Part shown: piece by piece, positions 1-7,590 of the stretch
Layout: every line of letters begins with the position of its first letter
How positions within the stretch are numbered: position 1 is the stretch's first letter
Assembly (NCBI GenBank): GCA_018269075.1
Contig: JAFDVJ010000079.1
Location: 6,984 to 70,983 of the forward strand
DNA length: 64,000 bases
Direction: 5' to 3'
Source of the DNA: Acidobacteriota bacterium
GTDB taxonomy: Bacteria; Acidobacteriota; Blastocatellia; Pyrinomonadales; Pyrinomonadaceae
Program-made: the position numbers and the translations under genes
Notes under the pieces: model-generated
Databases searched by the model: none
What the model saw: only the letters and a program-made list of their open reading frames with translations
Told to the model about the DNA's origin: nothing

Positions 1-1
1 A

Positions 2-25
2 CAAAGGTCAAAGGTCAAAGATCAC
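2..25. repeat. Heptamer tandem repeat (GGTCAAA)
   Basis: About three tandem copies of a 7-bp unit, GGTCAAA, lie at the left edge of the window. The same word returns as an inverted pair near 62586-62656, so this may be one arm of an element cut off by the window boundary. Confidence 0.7.
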
Positions 26-96
26 ATTGTTGCTAAACTTAAAAAACAAAGTAATAACGCTCAAAGAGCGAAACCGGATAAAAGGAGGTCCGACCG

Positions 97-879
97 ATGA
101 AGAAATTGTTCTGTGTTTTGTGTCTGGCGCTTGTTATGACCGGCTGCAGCCAGTCGAACAAGCCCGAAAGCGTCTCTCCGAATACCGCCAGCCGGGAAAC
201 GAAACCGGCGACCGGCACAAGCCCGGCGACCAATGCCGATTCGCCGGGGCCGGTTCCGTCCGCCGGCGAACGGATCGACCGGCCGGTCGAGGTGTCGTTT
301 GAACCGTCGGGTTTTCCGCCCGATTGGAAATGGCTCGACCCGGACCGGGCGGACAATCCGACCAAATACGATTTGAAAAGCGGCGGGCTGCGGATCGAGC
401 TTCCGACGGGTAAAGACCTTTTCGGCGAAAACCGCACGGCTCCGCGCCTGCTGAAGACGATTGCCGGCGATTTCGAGATCGAGACGAAGGTCCGGTTCGA
501 TCCCCGGGAAAGTTATCAGGGCGCCGGCCTGCTGGTCTTTCGGAACGACAGCAACTATCTGCGGTTGGAGCGCGGTTTCGGCGGTCTCGGCGGCGGCGAC
601 AACGGCATCCGGCTCGACATCCGCGAGGACGAAGCCTACGAGCCGCTCGCGACGCCCGAAAAATTCCCGACCGACGCGCCGACGGTCGAACTCCGGCTGC
701 GGCGAATCGGGCGGGAATTCACGGCTTTCTGGCGGCCGCCGGGCGGCGAATGGAAAGAGGTCGCCCGATACGCGCCGAATTACCCGGAAACCGTCCAGGT
801 CGGCCTGATCGCCTGCAACACGGCCGGCCCGCTGCCGGTCGAATTCGGGTACATCAAGCTCGCGCCGCCGGTCCGGTAA
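97..879 (+). CDS. Lipoprotein with DUF1349/LamG-like domain
   Basis: A 260-residue exported protein. The N-terminus is a lipoprotein signal ending in MTGC (Cys17), followed by a Ser/Thr/Pro/Ala-rich linker to about residue 60. Residues 65-258 read like a beta-sandwich of the DUF1349/concanavalin type (DFEIETKVRF, GAGLLVFRNDSNYLRLERG), a family often associated with carbohydrate binding. A strong Shine-Dalgarno, AAAGGAGG at 81-88, sits 8 nt before the ATG and fixes the start. It appears monocistronic. A role in binding cell-surface glycans is inference only. Confidence 0.8.
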   Translation: MKKLFCVLCLALVMTGCSQSNKPESVSPNTASRETKPATGTSPATNADSPGPVPSAGERIDRPVEVSFEPSGFPPDWKWLDPDRADNPTKYDLKSGGLRIELPTGKDLFGENRTAPRLLKTIAGDFEIETKVRFDPRESYQGAGLLVFRNDSNYLRLERGFGGLGGGDNGIRLDIREDEAYEPLATPEKFPTDAPTVELRLRRIGREFTAFWRPPGGEWKEVARYAPNYPETVQVGLIACNTAGPLPVEFGYIKLAPPVR

Positions 880-993
880 ACGGGCTTTTCCTTCTGACCA
901 GAACCCCTTTCGCGAAAAGCGGTTTTGGCGATTCCGGAGGCGGCCGCTGTCAAACCCGTCCCGCCCTCGAGGACAATGGCCTGAAGTTAATCC

Positions 994-1150
994 GAGTCCT
1001 GAGTCGGAAGTCCTGAGTCTTAAGTCCGTTTTCGATTTCGCGGCTTTTTCGTTTCAGGCAACGATTTTGTCGATAAAACCCGCCCGGATGACGAAATTGA
1101 AACTGCTGCCAAATGACTTAAGACTCAAGACTCAAGACTCAAGACTTGAA
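994..1150. repeat. Inverted pair of 7-bp repeats (GAGTCTT / AAGACTC)
   Basis: The left arm (994-1027) is degenerate GAGTCNN/AAGTCNN heptamers. The right arm (1115-1150) is four to five copies of AAGACTC in the complementary sense. The arms flank about 87 bp and could pair into a long imperfect hairpin. The same word occurs at 47145-47240, 51846-51953 and 54929-54996. Confidence 0.75.
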
Positions 1151-1164
1151 TAGGACGCTGGAAT

Positions 1165-1258
1165 GCGCGGATTTGGCGGATTTACGCGGATTTCTTTTCC
1201 TTAAAACCAAACCCGAAGAAAAATCCGTGAAAACCCGCCAAATCCGCGTCATCCGCGG
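1165..1258. repeat. Inverted repeat with GCGGATTT-type tandem arms
   Basis: The left arm (1165-1194) repeats GCGGATTT-like 9-10-bp units. The right arm (1220-1258) carries the complementary AAATCCGC-like units. This is the same design as other elements here, short tandem repeats facing each other across a spacer, but with a different word. Confidence 0.65.
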
Positions 1259-1327
1259 CCTATTTTTTGTTCCGCCTGAATCAATCAGCTTGCTGAACTT
1301 ATTCCTTAACTTACCTTTGAAGACTGT

Positions 1328-2491
1328 CTAAACGGCGTCGATCCAGCTCTCCGCCGTGGCGGGGAGTCCGAGCCTCGACAAATAGGCGGCGTCGAAATGC
1401 GGCGGGCGGCCCGCGCGTTTTTGATTGTCGAGCGCGTCGGCGATATGGACGGCCGTCACCGCCGAAAATCCTTCGAGCCCCGTCCGTTCGGGCTCGTGAT
1501 GATAGGCGACCGCTTCGACGACCTGCCGCGGCAGGCCCCACAACCCGAGCAGATACGCGCCGACCTCGGCGTGCGTCGCCCCGAGCACGCGCTGCTCGGC
1601 CTCCATCGTCGTCATTTCTTCCTCGATCTTCATTTTTTTGACCCGGTCGAATTCGTCCGGCAGGTTGACGGCGAGCAGAAACTCGCCGACGTCGTGGAGC
1701 AGGCCGGCGGTGAACGAGTCGGCGGCGGCTGACGGCGCGTAGCGGCGGGCGATCTTACGGGCCCGGGCGCCGACTTCGAGACAGTGCGACCAGAGCTCGC
1801 CGAGCCGTTTTTCGGCGCCCGGCGCGGCCTCGAACTGCGAGATGATGCCGAGCCCGAAGGTCAGCGCGCCGATCGTTTCGAGCCCGAGCAGATCGATCGC
1901 CTCCTTGACGTCCGAAACCCGCCGCTTGAGGCTGAAAAACGCCGAATTGACGATCTGCAGCAGCTTGGCCGTCATTCCCGGATCCTGCCGGATGATCCCG
2001 GCGACCTTCGGCGTCGACGGCTCGGGCCGGCCGAGCTCGTCGAGCAGCGCGCTGTAGAGATGCGGGAGGCTCGGGATGTTCGGGATTTTGGCGACGAAGG
2101 TCCGGAGCGCGTCGTTGTTGAGGATGCCGCGCAGCGAGAAGACCCGTTCGATGGTGTTCTGCAGCACTTCCGGCTCGCAGGGCTTCGAAAGATACTGGTG
2201 GGCGGCCGTCAGCGAGCGCATCGCGGAATCCTTTTCCGAATAGCCCGAGAGGATGATCCGGATGATCTCCGGGTAGCGGTCGCGGACCTCGGTCAGCAGC
2301 TCGGCCCCGTCCATCCAGGGCATCCGCATATCCGTGACGATCACGTCGACGGGCTGTTCGGCGAGAACGGCCAGCGCTTCCGGCCCGCTCTGGGCATACC
2401 AGCAGCTCCAATCCCGGCGGAGCGGATGCAGCAGCCGCCGCATCGCCTGCAAAATGTTCGCGTCGTCGTCGACAAACAGAACATTGATCAT
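1328..2491 (-). CDS. Response regulator with receiver and HDOD domains
   Basis: A 387-residue cytoplasmic signalling protein. Residues 1-120 form a CheY-like receiver with acidic pocket DDD (8-10), phospho-acceptor Asp54 in VTDMRMP, and a conserved Lys in YLSKP. Residues about 135-330 form an HDOD domain (FTAGLLHDVGEFLLA, AYHHEPE), related to HD phosphohydrolases but usually without a complete catalytic site. No DNA-binding or GGDEF domain is seen, so output is presumably through protein contacts. No histidine kinase is adjacent, making it an orphan here. The start directly opens the receiver (MINVLFVDDD). Confidence 0.9.
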   Translation of the reverse strand: MINVLFVDDDANILQAMRRLLHPLRRDWSCWYAQSGPEALAVLAEQPVDVIVTDMRMPWMDGAELLTEVRDRYPEIIRIILSGYSEKDSAMRSLTAAHQYLSKPCEPEVLQNTIERVFSLRGILNNDALRTFVAKIPNIPSLPHLYSALLDELGRPEPSTPKVAGIIRQDPGMTAKLLQIVNSAFFSLKRRVSDVKEAIDLLGLETIGALTFGLGIISQFEAAPGAEKRLGELWSHCLEVGARARKIARRYAPSAAADSFTAGLLHDVGEFLLAVNLPDEFDRVKKMKIEEEMTTMEAEQRVLGATHAEVGAYLLGLWGLPRQVVEAVAYHHEPERTGLEGFSAVTAVHIADALDNQKRAGRPPHFDAAYLSRLGLPATAESWIDAV

Positions 2492-2645
2492 AAATCCCCC
2501 CTTTTTTCGAAAAAAAAGAAACCCCTGACGGTGAACAAGCTGGAAATCGGGAGTCGCTCGACTTCGCTATTATAATTAAAAAGCGATTCGCTGCAAAGAA
2601 ATTTTTACACCGCCCGCTCAAGCCGGAGCGCCGACAAGCGCCATA

Positions 2646-2849
2646 GCCGGAGCGCGGGCATCTCTGCCCGCCGCCCCGTTAAGCGCAGCGCAAACGGGCG
2701 CACCGTTCGCAGTTGAAACGAAACTCGAAAAACGCGCGCCGTCCGCGCCGAAAGTTGCGGGCTAACCCGAAACGGTTTCGATCGAGCGGCGGGCGCCCGT
2801 CTTCGCTCTGCTCGACGGGCGGGCGGGCAGGGATGCCCGCGCTCCGGCT
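2646..2849. repeat. Bracket element with 28-bp terminal inverted repeats
   Basis: AGCCGGAGCGCGGGCATC... at 2646-2673 is matched 27 of 28 in inverse orientation at 2822-2849. Each arm also contains an internal palindrome (GCGGGCA...TGCCCGC). The enclosed ~148 bp is GC-rich and has no ORF. A related bracket occurs at 20423-20559. Confidence 0.75.
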
Positions 2850-2858
2850 GGGTTAAAA

Positions 2859-2886
2859 AAAGGGCGGGATCTTTGTCCCGCCCTTT
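2859..2886 (-). terminator. Intrinsic terminator
   Basis: A perfect 11-bp stem (AAAGGGCGGGA / TCCCGCCCTTT) with a 6-nt loop. On the minus strand it is followed by a T-run, and it lies 43 bp after the stop codon of the peptidase-like gene. Confidence 0.85.
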
Positions 2887-2928
2887 GGAAAGTCCGCTTT
2901 TTCGAACGAACTTAATTTACCGCGCGAT

Positions 2929-5900
2929 TCATTCGTCCGGAGTGAAATCGACATTCGTCAGCTCGTCGCTGACGCTGATCACCCGCGACGTAAAGCGATG
3001 CCCCTTGGCCGTGACGCCGACCGTATAGGTCTCGCCGGCCGTCACGCCGCCGAACGAATAGTAGCCGAAGGTATTGGTCCGGGCGGTCCGCACGAGACCG
3101 TCCGGCCCGCTGATGCTGACGATCGAATTCGCGAGGCCGGTACCCGCGCCGGTCGCGACGCGGCCCGCCACCGTCACGGCGGCGGCGGTCGGCACGGCGG
3201 TCACCCGGAGCCCGGAAACGTCGAGCGTGTAGGGCGTTCCGGTGAGAGCGGCCGTATTGCCGACGACGACGATCACGACGGTCGCGTTGGCCGGCACGAC
3301 GAACGACATCGTCATCGGGACGATCCGGTTGCTGGTGCCCCAGTCGGCGAGATAATTCGTCGCCGGCGCGGCCGGGTTGTAGCTGCCGAGGTACGCGACC
3401 GCGAACAGGAAATCGTTCTCCTGCTTGCCTTCGGTCAGCGTGACGGTCGTGCAGACCGGAACGCCGAGCGGATTGACGAACGTGTAGGCGTCGTAGGCCC
3501 GCGAGCCGGTCGCCGAAGCGCCCGGATTGGTCTTGAGCGCCGCGCAGGTGCTCTGCGTTCCCGACCCGCTCAGATTGAGCCGGCCGGTCTGCGTGCCGGA
3601 AGCGGTTACCGGATAGGCGGTGCTGGTCGGCGGCGGTGTCGCGTCGAGCGTCGTCGTGATCGGGATCCGGTTGGTTCGAACCTGGAAATTGATCGTCTGC
3701 GCCACGAGCAGGCTGTTCGTGTAATTGATCGCCAAAGAGAAATTAACGATCTGGTCGGTCGTCGCCAGACTGGAAACGTTAAACGTAAAAGGCGTCGAAT
3801 TGTTTCCCGACCCGCTCAGCGCGGGCAGATCCGGATAGGCTGAAGATCCCTGCGTAACCGTGATATTCGGGCTCGAAGTCGTCAGCGTGGCGGTGATGCC
3901 GGTCGCGTTCATCACTCCGGTATTTTTCAGATTGACGGTCAGCGAGCCGTTTTCGCCCTGTTCGACGACGCCGTTGATGACGCCGCTCGTGTCGGTCGTC
4001 GTATAGCCGGTCAGTTCGAGATAAGCGCCGCCGGTCAGCCCGGCCGCCGTCAGCGCCGGGACCGCCATCGCGATGCCGGCCCCGGCATCGCGGTCGACGC
4101 CGGCCGTTTCGATATCGAGCGCGGTCGAGGTCAGCGCGGTCCGGATCTGCGCCGGCGTCAGCGCGGGATTGCCGGATTTCATCAGACCGGCGATCGCCGC
4201 GAGTGTCGGCGCCGCGCAGCTCGTTCCGTAAAAGGGATTGCTGAATCCGCCGACGCCGGTCACCTGCTCGCCGTCCGCAGCCGTCAGATCGGGTTTCTGA
4301 CGCAGCACGCCGCCGGTCGACGAAACATTGCCCGGCGTGATCGCGGAGCTGTCGGCGTTATAGAAGATCCGGCGCGGGCCGTCGGAGCTGAAGGTTTCGA
4401 CCTTATCGGAGGTGCTGTGCTGGTTCGGAAACGGGCCGTTGAAGAAGATCGGGCCGGCGGTCGGGAACGCGAACGGCATAAAGGCCGGGGTCGCCGCGAC
4501 CGAATAGGCCGCCGCCGCGTGGCTGTGGCCGTAGGTCGTCCCGTCGGTGCTGATGCTGAGCGCGCCGCGATTGGTGTTCAGATGGAGGAACCGGTCGGCC
4601 GCGCCGGTCTTCTGCAGGATCACCGCCCGCCGGTTGGCGGCGACCGTCACGCTCGTCGCTTCGTGCGGATCCTGCGTGCCGTTCTGGACGTTGGTCGCGC
4701 TCGCGACGACGGACGTCAGCGTCGAGTTCAGAATATACAGGTCGTAATCGTTGGCCGAGCCCCCGAGCGGGTCCGACCAGTCGAGCGTCGCCGGCGCCGT
4801 CCCGGTGCCGACCGTGAACAGATCGCTCGTCGCGACCGCCGCCGTCTGGTCGAAATCGAGGACGTTGCCGCCCGGCACGAGCGCGAGCGTGCCGGCGCTC
4901 ACGAAATCGCCTTCCCACGCCCCGGACGTGCCGTCGTTCTTGTTGCCGGAATTGCCGGCCGACGAAAAATAGAGCGCGCCCGCCGCGGTCACGTCGTTGA
5001 CCGCCTGCGTGACGACGCCGCCGTTCGTGTTCGAGACGACGAGCGGGCCCTGACCGTCCTGAAACGGGCTTTCGGCGAAATAGAAGAGATCGTCGACGAT
5101 GATGTCGCAGCCGGCGGTCCGCAGATCGCGGATGTTCTGGGCAAACTGCGCGGAAGTCGGGTTGCCGGTCGCGAAAAACAGCTGCGCGCCGGGCGCGATG
5201 TCGTGAATGACTTCGAGCATCGCCGTCCCTTCGTCGCCGCTGCCGGTCTGGCCGGGAAGCACCGTCACCGGGCCAAGATCGCCGAGTCCCTGGCTGGTCG
5301 CGAGACTGGTGACGCCGTTCGAGATCACGCCGATCTTGACGCCCGTGCCGTCCGTGTTGAAAATGCCGCGCGCCGAATAAGCGCCGTGCGTGATGACGCC
5401 CTCGGCGTTGGCGCTCCCGACCGGATTATAGCCGTTCGGCAGGTAATTGGTGTTAGAGCCGCCGCCGATCCCGGCATTCGAGAGCTCGTCGATGACGTTT
5501 TGAAAACGCGAGCGCGGATTCGGACCGTTTTTCAGGGGATTCGCCGGATTGAGCGTCAGACCGGTAAAAAGCGGCTCGACGGCCGGCCGGATCCGGCTCT
5601 GGTCGAACCGGCTGGTCGTCGATTCCTGCTTCGGCTGGATAAACCTGACCTGCGTGAGCGCGGCGATCGATTCGAGCTGATCGAGCGCGGCTTCGGCGCG
5701 GAGGGTGCGATAAGCGGGCCACGAGCCGATCACCTTGACGCCCATTTTTTTCAGGGCCGACAGTAATTTCGGCGTAATGTCGCCGGCGATATCGACCGTC
5801 ACGAGACCGTTCTCGTCCGCGCCGACATTGACTTCGAGCGTCGGCACATAGGCGGTCAAAGTTTGCCCGCTCCGCATCTTCGCGGCGTAGAGCAGCTGCG

Positions 5901-6174
5901 AATCGATCTTTTGCTGCGTCGCGGTGCGCGAGTTTTTTTCGTCGATCAGCGATTGGATCTGAAGCTGCGCCTCGGGGCTGATCTTCGTATCGCGGTCGGC
6001 CGCGTTCGCTTTGTTCTGCCCCGATTGCGCCGCCGCCCGCCGGCTGCCGGAAAACAGCGTCAGGCCGCCGATAACCGCGGCGCAAAGGACTATTACCGCG
6101 AAAATCCGATAACGCCGGACGCGTTTTTCCGGGGGATTCGGGCTCTTTGAGTTTCGGGATCTTGATTTATTCAT
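2929..6174 (-). CDS. Secreted S8-like serine peptidase with C-terminal Cna-B/carboxypeptidase-regulatory-like domain
   Basis: A 1081-residue exported protein. An N-terminal membrane/signal segment lies near residues 20-42 after a basic stretch. The subtilase-like domain spans about 270-710, with GVKIGVISNG where the Asp motif belongs, GDEGTAMLEVIHDIAPGA in place of the usual HGTH region, and a clear serine motif GTSCAAPTLAAIAG. A CARDB/NEW3-like beta-sandwich and a pre-peptidase-type domain follow. The last ~85 residues are a carboxypeptidase-regulatory-like fold (NTFGYYSFGGV) also present in the neighbouring 688-residue protein. The Asp and His positions look non-canonical, so catalysis is uncertain. 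It is followed by a terminator and appears monocistronic. Confidence 0.8.
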   Translation of the reverse strand: MNKSRSRNSKSPNPPEKRVRRYRIFAVIVLCAAVIGGLTLFSGSRRAAAQSGQNKANAADRDTKISPEAQLQIQSLIDEKNSRTATQQKIDSQLLYAAKMRSGQTLTAYVPTLEVNVGADENGLVTVDIAGDITPKLLSALKKMGVKVIGSWPAYRTLRAEAALDQLESIAALTQVRFIQPKQESTTSRFDQSRIRPAVEPLFTGLTLNPANPLKNGPNPRSRFQNVIDELSNAGIGGGSNTNYLPNGYNPVGSANAEGVITHGAYSARGIFNTDGTGVKIGVISNGVTSLATSQGLGDLGPVTVLPGQTGSGDEGTAMLEVIHDIAPGAQLFFATGNPTSAQFAQNIRDLRTAGCDIIVDDLFYFAESPFQDGQGPLVVSNTNGGVVTQAVNDVTAAGALYFSSAGNSGNKNDGTSGAWEGDFVSAGTLALVPGGNVLDFDQTAAVATSDLFTVGTGTAPATLDWSDPLGGSANDYDLYILNSTLTSVVASATNVQNGTQDPHEATSVTVAANRRAVILQKTGAADRFLHLNTNRGALSISTDGTTYGHSHAAAAYSVAATPAFMPFAFPTAGPIFFNGPFPNQHSTSDKVETFSSDGPRRIFYNADSSAITPGNVSSTGGVLRQKPDLTAADGEQVTGVGGFSNPFYGTSCAAPTLAAIAGLMKSGNPALTPAQIRTALTSTALDIETAGVDRDAGAGIAMAVPALTAAGLTGGAYLELTGYTTTDTSGVINGVVEQGENGSLTVNLKNTGVMNATGITATLTTSSPNITVTQGSSAYPDLPALSGSGNNSTPFTFNVSSLATTDQIVNFSLAINYTNSLLVAQTINFQVRTNRIPITTTLDATPPPTSTAYPVTASGTQTGRLNLSGSGTQSTCAALKTNPGASATGSRAYDAYTFVNPLGVPVCTTVTLTEGKQENDFLFAVAYLGSYNPAAPATNYLADWGTSNRIVPMTMSFVVPANATVVIVVVGNTAALTGTPYTLDVSGLRVTAVPTAAAVTVAGRVATGAGTGLANSIVSISGPDGLVRTARTNTFGYYSFGGVTAGETYTVGVTAKGHRFTSRVISVSDELTNVDFTPDE

Positions 6175-6859
6175 TACTTCTTTTACCTCTTTGAAAAATT
6201 AACTTTGGTGCTTCGATCCCTAATCCCCAAAATCGCCGCGAAACCGAATATTTCAGGCGCGATCCGTCGGGGGCTAAAAATCTTTTCAACCTAAACCCGC
6301 CGTTTATGAACCGGCCGCCGGACGGCAAATCCGGCAGCGATCGGAATCGGCGGATCAATGCCGTCCGCCGTGTCGATCCGGCAATCGAAAACAGATTCGT
6401 ATTTTCTATCCGAAATTGTTTGGAACAAGTATTTACATTTCAATGAATACCGGCAATGAAACGATTTCCGGCGACCGGCCGAAAAACAATTGTATGCGGT
6501 GATATTCGGAAACAGCTAAAGCCGATAAAAAATGTATTTTGCGAAGTTATTACCAGGGGATTGCCAATAACCAGCCGGACTAAACGGAAACAATAAATTC
6601 AGGTTTCACTAATCTTAAATAAATTCGAATCGGATTGTCAATGAAAATCCGCCGCCGGTAACGGCTCGGGCGAGAGTCGCGAGTCGCGAGTCTGAATTTT
6701 CGGACGCGGACGCTCCGAAATTATTGTTAAGCACTGAGCCCTAAATTTTGCGGAAAAAAGAAATTGTCTGAGCCTTAATTATCGGGCTTTCAATTTTCTA
6801 AATACCCCGGCATATTGGCCGCCTGCTCAGGTATCAAAACCTGTTTCGGAGCGCGAAAG
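6175..6859. other. AT-richer intergenic region upstream of the peptidase gene
   Basis: No gene is seen. This stretch is noticeably AT-richer than its surroundings. On the minus strand a TTGACA at about 6637-6642 could be a -35 box 17 bp before a weak TTAAGA, but it is more than 400 bp upstream of the peptidase start, so promoter assignment is tentative. Confidence 0.35.
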
Positions 6860-7000
6860 CGGACTGGAGCGCCGGCCGTCCCGGTTGCCAACGCCGCGCG
6901 AGCGGTGTCAAGCGTTTCGCCGGCTTAGAATATCGAATAAGGCGAATCGTTCGTTCGCGCTTTCGCGCTCATAGCAACCGGGACGGTTGCGCTCCAGTCC
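6860..7000. repeat. Bracket element with inverted GGACTGGAGCGC arms
   Basis: The left arm at 6860-6888 (GGACTGGAGCGC...CCCGGTTGC) is matched in inverse orientation at 6973-7000 with few mismatches. About 85 bp lie between. The layout matches the brackets at 2646-2849 and 20423-20559. Confidence 0.7.
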
Positions 7001-7076
7001 GCCGCCGCGTTAACGCAAACGGGATTCCGGCGTATCGGCCATTAGATGCGTTTTCATCACAATTTATTGCGGCGTC

Positions 7077-7168
7077 ACACGCTTCAGTTACCGACGATCT
7101 TCGGGGAGGCGGAACGTCGGTGGGTTTTGCAAACGCATTGCCGGCCGAGATGCCGGCGCTCCGGTTCG
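7077..7168. repeat. Dispersed repeat, copy 1 (inverse copy at 26953-27045)
   Basis: This segment contains AACGCATTGCCGGCCGAG and CGCTCCGG. It reads, in reverse complement, almost the same as 26953-27045, including a more diverged outer part (CGCTTCA...CTCGGGGA). It is a small dispersed intergenic repeat without coding capacity. Confidence 0.6.
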
Positions 7169-7199
7169 GCCGGCGCTCGGGCACGGGCTTCAGACATTT

Positions 7200-7578
7200 A
7201 AACACACGGCTTTGACAAACTGACACGGCACTTTTACAGACTGACACGAGGCTTTTACACGCTGACACGGCACTTTTACAAACTGACACGGCACTTTTAC
7301 AGACTAACACGGCACTTTTACAGACTGACACGCGGCTTTTACAGACTGACACGGCACTTTTACACGCTGACATTTCACTTTTACAGACTGACACGCGGCT
7401 TTTACTCGCTGACACGCGGGTTCGACAAACCGGCGGGCGGGGTTGACGGCGGGGCAGTCGGGGTTCACAAACCGGCAGGGCGGTTCGACCGGCGGACGGC
7501 GGGGTCGATCCGCCGGGCACCCGGTTCGGAAAGGCCGGCGGCGCGTTCGAACCGGGCGGCGCGAATGGTTCGAACGCG
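7200..7578. repeat. 21-bp-period tandem array A (about 18 units)
   Basis: Unit starts (TGACAC) fall exactly every 21 bp from 7221 to 7410, preceded by one degenerate unit at 7200. The core word is GACACGGCACTTTTACAG. From about 7431 to 7578 the period continues with GC-rich units built on GGTTCGAC. The array begins 13 bp after the stop codon of the 688-residue secreted protein and runs in its transcription direction. Because 21 is a multiple of three, it is open in frame and would read as Cys/Ser-rich heptapeptides (SVCKSAV); I consider it non-coding. Confidence 0.9.
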
Positions 7579-7590
7579 CGCAGTTTGGGT

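Larger units (their letters stand above)
880..1327. other. Non-coding interval with two inverted repeat elements
   Basis: No credible gene is seen in this 448-bp interval. It holds two elements listed separately, at 994-1150 and 1165-1258, and otherwise nothing recognisable. It lies between convergent genes, so it probably serves as the 3' region for both. Confidence 0.6.
2492..2928. other. Intergenic region with TIR-bracketed element and terminator
   Basis: No gene is seen in these 437 bp. The interval upstream of the HDOD regulator holds an inverted-repeat bracket (2646-2849) and the terminator of the peptidase-like gene (2859-2886), both listed separately. Confidence 0.6.

Noticed and set aside
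6969-7520. 183-residue ORF rich in SVCKSAV-like heptapeptides
   Set aside because: It is the translation of the 21-bp array; a period divisible by three without stop triplets is open automatically. No ribosome binding site or domain supports a protein.
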